A stretch of 64,000 nt of DNA, taken from positions 465,692-529,691 of the forward strand of contig MU278360.1 in the NCBI GenBank assembly GCA_022385755.1. Direction: 5' to 3'. This document shows, in pieces, positions 55,801-64,000 of this stretch (position 1 is its first letter; every line of letters begins with the position of its first letter). Position numbers and translations under genes: made by a program. The DNA comes from Trametopsis cervina. Its lineage: Eukaryota; Basidiomycota; Agaricomycetes; Polyporales; Irpicaceae. The notes under the pieces are model-generated. The model saw nothing but the letters and a program-made list of their open reading frames with translations. It had not been told where the DNA came from and did not search any database.

Positions 55801-58800
55801 TACGAGAACAGCACGCCCATTCCGATCGAGCAAGTCGAGCCATGGAACGAAATTGTCCGCCGGTTCGTTACTGGCGCGATGTCATACGGATCTATCTCCA
55901 TGGAGGCTCACTCTACTCTCGCCATCGCCATGAACCGTCTCGGAGGCAAGTCTAACACCGGTGAAGGTGGTGAGGATGCGGAGCGCTCGCAAGTGCTTGC
56001 CAACGGCGATACTATGCGGTCCGCGATCAAGCAGGTCGCCTCCGGTCGTTTCGGTGTCACGTCGAACTACCTTGCAGATGCTGACGAGCTTCAAATCAAA
56101 ATGGCACAAGGCGCAAAACCCGGCGAAGGAGGTGAATTGCCTGGCCACAAGGTGTCCAATTCGATTGCGCGCACTCGTCACTCTACCGCTGGTGTCGGTC
56201 TCATCTCCCCGCCCCCGCACCACGACATTTACTCCATCGAGGACTTGAAGCAGCTCATCTACGATCTGAAGTGTTCTAATCCTCGTGCTCGCGTTTCAGT
56301 TAAGCTCGTATCCGAAGTTGGTGTCGGTATAGTCGCCAGCGGTGTCGCCAAGGCAAAGGCGGATCACATCCTCATTTCTGGCCACGACGGTGGTACTGGT
56401 GCCTCTCGATGGACTGGTATCAAACACGCCGGTCTTCCCTGGGAGCTTGGTTTGGCGGAGACCCATCAGACACTTGTACTGAACGACCTGCGTGGTCGCG
56501 TCACTGTGCAGACCGACGGTCAAGTTCGTACTGGACGTGATATTGCTATTGCGTGCATGCTCGGTGCTGAGGAGTGGGGCTTTGCGACGACTCCCTTGAT
56601 TGCCATGGGTTGCATTATGATGAGGAAATGCCATTGTAAGTCATCATTCACTGAATTTGCGAAACGGAAACTGAGCCATTGTCGGCAGTGAACACGTGCC
56701 CTGTCGGAATTGCTACTCAGGACCCTCAGCTTCGTGCGAAGTTTGCAGGGCAACCGGAACAGGTTATCAACTTCTTCTACTATCTCGCGGAGGAGCTTCG
56801 CACGATTATGGCCAAACTTGGTTTCCGCACTATCAACGAGATGGTCGGTCGCGCCGATATGCTCAAGGTCGACGAGAAGCGCCGTACGCCGAAGACAGCC
56901 CACCTCGATCTCTCTGCCATCCTCAAGCCCGCTTGGCAAATGCGCCCTGGTGCTGCTACCTACCGTGTCCGCGCTCAGGACCACAAGCTGTACATCCGTC
57001 TCGACAACAAGTTCATCGACGAATCCGAGTTGGCGCTCACGAAGGGCTTGCCCGTCCATGTCGAGTGCGACGTCACGAACACCGACCGTGCGCTTGGTAC
57101 ATCCTTGTCTTACCGTGTATCGAAGATGTACGGTGAGGAGGGCCTGCCAAAGGACACCATTCACATCCGCATGAAGGGCTCCGCCGGTCAATCACTCGGA
57201 GCCTTCCTCGCTCCCGGTATTACCATCGAGCTTGAGGGTGATTCGAACGATTACGTCGGAAAGGGTCTCTCTGGTGGTCGTCTCATTGTCTACCCCCCGA
57301 AACAGTCGAAGTTCAAGGCCGAGGAGAATATCATCATCGGTAACGTCTGTCTGTATGGTGCGACATCCGGTGAGGCTTTCATCCGAGGTGTAGCTGCGGA
57401 ACGTTTCGCCGTCCGTAACTCTGGAGCGAACGCTGTCGTTGAGGGCACTGGCGACCATGGCTGCGAGTATATGACGGGTGGTCGAGTGGTCGTACTGGGA
57501 ACTACTGGTCGCAACTTCGCAGCCGGTATGAGCGGTGGTATTGCCTACGTGCTCGACATGGCGCACACTTTCGCTTCAAAGGTCAACCAGGAGATGGTTG
57601 AACTAGGCAAGATTACCGACCCTCGCGAAATCGCCGAATTGCGTGGTCTCATCGAGGATCACCGTCACTACACGGGTTCGGAGGTCGCTGACCGTGTCTT
57701 GCACGACTTCCATCATTTGCTTCCCCTCTTCATCCGTGTTATGCCCCACGACTACAAGCGTGTCCTTGAGGAAGAAGCTGCGAAGGCGAAAGAGGAGAAG
57801 ATCCGACAGAGCGTTATCGATCTTGTTCCCTCTCGCACTGCGAGCCAGGTGGACCTCGTGGATGAGGGTATGGAGGAGGTCTTGCACAAACGCGTCCCGC
57901 TGCGTTCTGCTCTCGCAAGCCGTGCATCTTCACGCGCTAGGTTAGAGCCTTCTGTAGGAGACGTTGAAGATTCTCTTGTCGACGATGACACTCAGAAGCA
58001 GCGTCTGAAGAAGCTAGACAAGACCCGAGGCTTCATGAAATACAAGCGACTCACCGAGCCATATCGTCCTCTGAAGAAGCGTGTCAAAGACTGGAAAGAA
58101 ATCTCCCACCGCCTGAATGAGTCCGAGTTGAGCTACCAATCCGCTCGCTGCATGGACTGTGGTGTTCCCTTCTGCCAGTCCGACACCGGATGCCCGATCT
58201 CCAACGTTATTCCCAAGTGGAACGACCTCGTCTTCAAGGGACAATGGCAAGATGCACTTAATCGCCTGCTGTTGACCAATAACTTCCCCGAGTTCACCGG
58301 CCGTGTTTGTCCCGCTCCATGCGAAGGTGCTTGTGTTCTAGGCATCAACGAGCAGCCCGTCGGCATCAAGAGCATTGAATGTGCGATCATCGACAAGGTT
58401 TGTCGTACAGCGTAATGTGGTGTAGTGATACTCTGCTAAGATGTCAAGTAGGGCTTCGAGATGGGTTGGATGGCACCGAACCCACCCAAATTCCGTACCG
58501 GCCGCAAGATAGCGATCATAGGGTCTGGCCCCGCTGGCCTTGCCTGCGCTGACCAGCTGAACAAGGCTGGACACCTTGTCACAGTCTACGATCGCAACGA
58601 TCGTATGGGTGGTCTGTTGATGTACGGTATTCCAAAGTAAGTTATAGCAGTCAGCATACTGGCCCAACTATTCTGACCAAACTTTACGTCAATCATCAGC
58701 ATGAAGCTGGATAAGAACGTTGTTCAGCGCCGCATTGACCTGATGGCTGCCGAGGGAGTGGTTCGTGTTTTTTACTCAATGCATTTTTCGGACGTTTTCT

Positions 58801-59949
58801 GATTTATCCGACGATCGGTCAGACTTTCGTGCCAAATGCGCATGTGGGTAAAGATGTGGACGTGAGTGAAATACGGGCTCAGAACGACGCTGTCGTTATC
58901 TGCACGGGAGCAACTTGGCCTCGCGACTTGAAGATTCCTAACCGTCAGGCCGATGGTATCCACTTCGCCATGGAGTACCTACAGGTTGGTGATCAGCTTT
59001 ACCGTATTTGCACAAGCACCTCATATATCCCGTCTAGATGAATACGAAGTCTCTTCTTGACTCCGAGTTGCAGGACAATAACTACATCAGTGCGAAGGGC
59101 AAAGACGTCATTGTTATTGGTGGTGGTGATACCGGTAACGACTGTATCGGAACCGCGATGCGCCACGGCGCAAAGTCGGTCACAAACTTTGAACTTCTTC
59201 CCAAGCCCCCTGCTGGTCGTGGTCAAGATAACCCTTGGCCCCAATGGCCGAGGTACGTACGCTAATACGAATTATGACACAAGTCGATACTCACGTGGAT
59301 CTAGGATTTTCCGCACTGACTACGGTCATAGCGAGGTTGCTGCTCACTTCGGCGATGGTAAGAGAAAATATTCGCACCATCAGCTTCTTGTAGCTCACTA
59401 TTCCCACCTAGATCCTCGCGAGTACAGCATCTCCACGAAGGACTTCGTTATAGATGACGAGGGAAAACTGAAGGGACTGAACACAGTTCGTGTTGAGTGG
59501 ACTAAGGATAGCGGCGGTCGCTGGAAGATGGAAGAGGTTCCCGGCTCGGAGAAGTTCTTCTCCGCTCAGCTAGTATTCCTTGCCCTCGGTTTCCTTGGAC
59601 CAGAGAGTGACATCATCAAAGCCCTCGGAGTCAAGCAGGATGCCCGTTCGAACATTCAGACACCAGCGAAGAAGTTCTCTACTGGTGTCGATGGTGTATT
59701 CACCGCAGGCGATTGTCACAGAGGCCAGTCCCTCATAGTGTGGGGCATCAGGTACGTATATACGTTCGTAGTCTTCCTGCGTAGTTCTCATTGGTTCATC
59801 CTTGCAGTGAGGGCCGCGGTGCTGCAGCTGAAGTCGACTCATGGCTGAGCAATGGCGCAACCCGACTTCCTATTGACGGTGGTATCAAGAAGCGTACTTT
59901 CATCCCACCTACTAGCACACTGGTCAATGCTAGCATCGTGGAGGCATAA
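52876..59949 (+). CDS. GLT1: NADH-dependent glutamate synthase (GOGAT)
   Basis: Makes two glutamates from glutamine and 2-oxoglutarate using NADH, the second half of the GS/GOGAT ammonium cycle. Twelve exons (52876-53558, 53630-53841, 53894-55274, 55335-56635, 56689-58397, 58452-58636, 58700-58760, 58823-58984, 59038-59252, 59305-59357, 59412-59751, 59808-59949) give 2147 residues, the usual length. A 56-residue propeptide precedes the catalytic Cys57 of the class-II glutaminase domain ([15 protein letters not shown]). The FMN synthase domain has [19 protein letters not shown], and the 3Fe-4S Cys motif is assembled across an intron (MMRKCH joins [11 protein letters not shown]). The glucan-like beta-helix follows ([31 protein letters not shown]). 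The beta part carries 4Fe-4S motifs ([32 protein letters not shown]), the FAD loop [13 protein letters not shown] and the NAD(P)H loop [13 protein letters not shown]. Confidence 0.97.
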
Positions 59950-60267
59950 ACTCTCCTATCGAAATTCCCCAGCTACTTCGGCCGGTCGGAATGTGTTCAT
60001 CGTATTCTCTCTCTCAGGATTACTGTGTCTCTTGCAAAACACGTACTGTATATTGTCTCTCAAGCCGCGGGAATATTGTTTGGAAGGCTACAAATCCTTA
60101 TATGTTGTACTCTGGCCATGTCTATCTCTATCTGTATCTATCGTACAAGATATCCCAATCACATTGCTGTTTCATACTCTATGAAAGGTTGTTCACTAGC
60201 AGGATACAACACATCGTCAGACAACTGTAGGATGAGGAAAAACCAAAATGCCAAAAGATTTTAGAAA
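59950..60267. other. Intergenic: glutamate synthase 3' flank
   Basis: No gene seen. A T-rich, pyrimidine-rich 3' flank with TATCTCTATCTGTATCTATC-type simple sequence near 60120-60140. The T-run on the minus strand at about 60253-60256, just past the tRNA 3' end, may act as the RNA polymerase III terminator. Confidence 0.5.
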
Positions 60268-60339
60268 TTCCGACACGGGGAATTGAACCCCGGGCTATCG
60301 CGTGAGAGGCGATAATGTTAGCCACTACACCATATCGGA
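60268..60339 (-). tRNA. tRNA-Glu (CTC)
   Basis: 72-base cloverleaf on the minus strand without intron. The acceptor stem TCCGATA pairs with TGTCGGA, followed by discriminator A. The D arm contains the A box (TGGTGTAGTGG). The anticodon stem ATCGC/GCGAT closes a loop CTCTCAC with anticodon CTC, reading the GAG codon for glutamate. The T arm CCGGG/CCCCG-type stem holds the B box GGTTCAATTCC. CCA is not encoded, as expected in a eukaryote. Confidence 0.95.
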
Positions 60340-60406
60340 AGTAAAAGTAAAGCGCAGGGAACCGTACAACTACCGTACATGATCGCTATAGACGCGGCTA
60401 CAACGA

Positions 60407-60414
60407 TCACGTGA
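60407..60414. promoter_or_regulatory. TCACGTGA upstream of ECO1
   Basis: Eight-base palindromic E-box about 85-92 bases before the ECO1 ATG, on the other side of the tRNA gene start. Role inferred. Confidence 0.4.
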
Positions 60415-60498
60415 GCGTGTCGCGTTGACCGCGCGTGGTTATCGGCTTCCACAACTTGGGTCTCCCTCTCATCAACCCTGCTCCAGCATACGCGTAGA

Positions 60499-61668
60499 AT
60501 GTCCTCCGTGAAGAGGACATATGCTTCCAAGCCCAATAGAGATGCTCCTGCGTACTTACCATCATCCCCGCGCTCCGAGTCGGCCTCTTCACCTCCTCAT
60601 AGCCCATCAGACAGAAAACGCCGCGTTGTAGACGGCCCCTCCGTGCAGGATCTCCCAGCCGCAAAGAAGCGTGCGATAATTGTCTCGTCTTTTCTAAGGT
60701 CTTCGCGCCTTGACCTCTCCCCTTCCGCAAATCCAAAGCGGAAGGCGAAGAAAGCTGCAACGAAGGAGCCGGCCACTTCCCAGAGCAAACTGACTCAGCT
60801 CCACTTTTCCCTCGACACGACTGTTCTGCGTACTTGTGCTTTGTGCTCGTTAACTTATACCAAGGGTGCGCCCGACGATGAAAGCTTGCACAGGGCCCAC
60901 TGTGCTCGAGTGCAGCGGGGCATGGAGTGGGGCAAGGAAGAAGAGAGGGAGTGCAAGAGCGGAAAGATTAGCGTGGAAGAAATTGAGGGTAACATAAAGC
61001 TGAAGAAAGGATCAAAGGGGCGAATCATCTGCTTCAGAACGGACGTTGGAGGGAAGATTGGCGCGAAGGTATGTCCAGGATTATACACCCCAATGCACGG
61101 TCACCGACGCGATGAGTTCTAGTTAGCGACCCTCCTTGGGACGATAAATATCACCCTCTCTGCGCCCGCTTTGACACAAGACACTCTGCATACATCTAAA
61201 GCATATCTATTTCTACTGTCAGCTGAGCCCAACTCGTCGACTGGGGCCAACCGAGAGAAAATTGTAGGCTGTGTCATTGCTCAGAGAATTGTTACCGCAA
61301 TGGCAGTTGCCCCTCAAACACAACCGACAGTTGCCGCAGTGTTCTCCGCCTCAAGCGCAGAAGATGCCACATCTGCCCCCACAAAGGCCATCACAAGTGT
61401 CTCCACATCCTCAGACTCGTCCTCAATCACACTCATACCGAAACCTCTCCCAACACCACTCGGTATATCGCGTTTGTTTGTCTCCTCCTCACACCGCCGC
61501 CTGGGGATTGGATCGCGTCTACTCACCGCCGCAGCCTTGACCTTCATTCATGGCTGTCCGCTCGACCCGAAGAAAGGCGAGGTTGCGTTCAGTCAACCAA
61601 CGGGTCTCGGAGGCAAAGTGATGGAGAAATGGACGGGAGGTAAAGGGCGAGTATTCGAGGAAACGTAG
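60499..61668 (+). CDS. ECO1: Cohesin acetyltransferase Eco1/Ctf7
   Basis: Acetylates Smc3 during S phase to establish sister-chromatid cohesion. Two exons (60499-61068, 61123-61668) give 371 residues. The N-terminus is disordered and basic, with a likely nuclear signal (KRKAKKAATK) and a Gln-x-x-Leu-x-x-Phe-Ser type PCNA-binding segment (SKLTQLHFSLD), known to be needed for Eco1 at forks. A C2H2 zinc finger follows (CALCSLTYTKGAPDDESLHR, AHC). The acetyltransferase domain includes IVGCVIAQRIV, a low-complexity Ala/Ser/Thr insertion, GISRLFVSSSHRRLGIGSRL with the acetyl-CoA loop, and the conserved end GEVAFSQPTGLGGKVMEKWT. The Ser/Thr insertion between the two acetyltransferase halves is long and lineage-specific. 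Confidence 0.93.
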
Positions 61669-61849
61669 AGACATTTAATCAGGCTAGGTTTATGCCTCAG
61701 CTGTTTATATCTTGCCGCTATGTATTAGCAATATCAGTTATGGATGTAAATGACTCAAATGTAATTGTCGTTCATATAGAATACAGTACAACTTATTATA
61801 CATACAAGTTGATAGAACCTGCTATCCGACAACCTGGCTGCTGCGATGA

Positions 61850-64000
61850 TCAACGCGTCCACACAGTAACCGTATCCTGCAAGCCTCTTTGAGCATTGTT
61901 TCCTCGCAAAAGTACACGCCCGTCACGTACCTGGAACCCGTTCAGATTCTGCATCGCCGGGATGATCGGTTTGCTATCTACACTCAGTTGGTGCGTGACC
62001 CCAACGGTAGAGAGACTATACACCCAGATGGAGCTTTCATTATCGATATCCAGGAGTTGGTCCTGACATGACTTGCTGTCAATGCAGGCCTGCGTGTATG
62101 CCGAGAAGAAGCTGTACAGCCCGGCACCTGTCAAAACATATGTAAGGCTTCACCTTGGAGGGATACTACATGAACGCCTTACCGAATACCAGGATGTTCT
62201 TCGACTTGGTGACGACCATCGCCCACGACGACTTCTGTCCGGGTACGTCGGGGTCCGAATAGGCTTTGTCAATGGTGAAGGGTGCCGGCAAAGCTGGTTG
62301 AGGCTGGAAGTAAGGCTGTACGACAATGGAATTAGCTCTTGTGGACGCTGAGACCGGAGGACGTGTCGACTTACACTTTCTGTCTGGATGACTCCCATAT
62401 AGTGGTCCGAAGCGTTGTTGAGGTAATATTGGTAGATGACATGATGTTCACTGGCAGTGCCAACAAGCCAGACAGGACCTTGAGACTCTGACAGGAGCCC
62501 ACGCCCACTGTAGATGCTCATTTGTTCGCTCTTCCCGTCCAGGTTGTGGTCGGCTAACCACAGCCAGGTGCCCTGAATCCTAGTAAGCCTGGTGTACAAT
62601 AGATTACGAGTCTGTAATTCACTTCAAAGTACCCATTTGCCTTCGGGGTGATGTGCATAGCTAGATACGCTGCACCTGCGGTCAGCAGGTCTTGCCCGTC
62701 CGGGGCATCGGTCTGAAGGTTCGTTCCCGCGGCTACATTTGCGAGTGGTCAGTACCAAACAGACCCATGAAAGGAACCGTATCTGAATTCACATCCTCCC
62801 AGCCGAATGTATGAGTCCCACATCCCGGCGCCGCCCTGTATAGGCGAATTGATGTTCCACTCGACGACGATGGCTCCAGGAGCTACAGTGCGGCATCAGT
62901 ACAATGAGTGCAAACGATAAAGTACAGGGAGATCGCACCAGGTCCTCTTGTGCTGAAGATAATGTCGGTGATTTCCATAATCCCAGAGGAGCCAGGTGCC
63001 CCGACTTGCACCATAACCGTTGGCTTCGTAACATTCGCGAAGGCAGGTCCACCGCCCAAGATGACGCTCCATCCCTCGCCCACCATCTGCGTACCGGCGG
63101 GGATCCTGAGAGTGTCGGTGATGTAGTAGACCCCGCCATCGAAAAAGACGATCTTCTTCCCGGAAAACTGTAAAGTGCACATATCGACATCGTACCTCAC
63201 TTCCGACGCGGAGGGCAAAAATAGGACTGGGCGTACCTGATCGAACACGGCCTGAATAGCGGCGGTATCGTCCGTCTTCCCATCCCCTTTCGCGCCCTGG
63301 GTCTTCACGCTCACAAACTGACTAGCGGCGTAGTTCTCGTACTGCGGGTGCGGCCGCCCGAAAATCCTGCCGGAGCTGTCCAGCAGGCTTGCTGCCTTGG
63401 TGGGGGCAGGAATATCCGACTTCATGAACCGAGAAGTCGAGCTCGTGCCGTTGTAGACATTTCCCTGACCCCAGCTCTCGATGGTCGTCGTGCCGCCGGG
63501 AAGGACGACCTCGCCGCCGACAATGCTGACAGCGGTTGGGACGTTCTGTAGTTGGATGTTGTTGAGGACGATAGAACCTGCTAGGCTGCTGGATGGCTGG
63601 CTGTTTTCGATGAAAACGGGTGTGTTGATCACTGTCGCGTCGAGGACTGCGATTGCGCCGACGGTCTGTGTCTGGTGTAAGTCGTGTAAGAGGGGATGGG
63701 GGAGATAGTACTAGGACAATACCTGGTTGTCTTGGGCGACTCCACCGGTGGTTAGGTTGAACCCGACCTGGCAGTTGTTGACTGCGAGTCGAATGTCAAG
63801 TCAAAGCAGAGAGCAAGATGTTCCGTACATACTTGTGATGGCCTGAAATGTCCATCCTATTCCACAAAACAAAATCAGATCGTCTTTAACAGCCGAGAGC
63901 GGTGTTTAGACTCACCCCAATTCCAAATGCACTGGAAGGCTTCAGCAAAATCAGTTTACGGTAGCCTAGGAGGGACATGGTAATGAGAGCTTGCCTGTGA
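61850..64000 (-). CDS. GH55 exo-beta-1,3-glucanase, C-terminal part (partial at window edge)
   Basis: Glycoside hydrolase family 55 enzyme that trims beta-1,3-glucan, built of two right-handed beta-helices. The gene runs off the right end on the minus strand; its 5' end is outside. Recognisable blocks in order: a first-helix segment (SIVLNNIQLQNVPTAVSIVG, then IESWGQGNVYNG), the start of the second helix (FVSVKTQGAKGDGKTDDTAA IQAVFDQ), FFDGGVYYITDTLRIPAGTQ, MEITDIIFSTRGPAPGAIVV, EWNINSPIQGGAGMWDSYIR, GTWLWLADHNLD, QMSIYSGRGLLSESQGPVWL and VGTASEHHVIYQYYL. A tail of FGAGLYSFFSAYTQACIDSK leads to the end, where a last intron joins LNGFQ to DTVTVWTR and TGA. The enzyme is normally secreted and used in cell-wall turnover or attack on other fungi. 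Confidence 0.92.

Noticed and set aside
56520..57191. Long minus-strand frames inside glutamate synthase
   Set aside because: Mirror frames caused by the strong codon bias of GLT1; the plus strand is certain.

Overview
The window comes from a filamentous basidiomycete, most likely an Agaricomycete. Nearly every gene is broken by introns of about 50-75 bases with GT-AG ends, intergenic gaps are short, both strands are used, and the gene set fits: a fungal-type P450, a basidiomycete BTB protein, single-chain NADH glutamate synthase, Sfi1, Mss51, CDC45 and a GH55 glucanase. It is core chromosome. I see no intact transposon, CRISPR array or plasmid feature. Exon joins were made by eye from splice sites and frame, and every join quoted base by base keeps the frame.

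Layout, left to right. 0-8 kb: 3' end of a cytochrome P450, a FUN14 mitochondrial protein, an unrecognised membrane protein, the tiny stress proteolipid PMP3, and eIF2B epsilon. 8-16.6 kb: an orphan gene, a BTB protein, the centrin-binding protein Sfi1 and an SSO-type syntaxin. 16.8-27.2 kb: a kynurenine-formamidase-like hydrolase, a tandem pair of DUF4436-like membrane proteins, a prolyl-4-hydroxylase-like 2OG oxygenase, an Rrp3/DDX47 helicase and an M24 aminopeptidase. 27.4-33 kb: a CUE-AlkB-GRF fusion, HIS3 and CDC45. 33-46.6 kb: a run rich in mitochondrial genes (MSS51, scramblase, mitochondrial IF2, carrier-like protein, ALKBH7) interrupted by a CHORD-CS co-chaperone and a gene-poor stretch. 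46.7-64 kb: an SDR-like DUF1776 protein, another gene-poor stretch, LST8, glutamate synthase, tRNA-Glu(CTC), the cohesin acetyltransferase ECO1, and the 3' part of a GH55 exo-beta-1,3-glucanase running off the right end.

Shared themes are amino-acid and nitrogen control (eIF2B epsilon, HIS3, glutamate synthase, LST8), chromosome duplication and segregation (Sfi1, CDC45, ECO1) and mitochondrial biogenesis. I do not see one new multi-gene system. The most interesting points are local: 8-base and 5-base micro-exons, an apparently non-canonical AT-AG junction in HIS3, a GC-AG intron in ALKBH7, three 2OG-Fe(II) oxygenases within 24 kb including a CUE-AlkB-GRF fusion, an evenly spaced GAACCRG array in front of glutamate synthase, and CACGTG elements close to several start codons.
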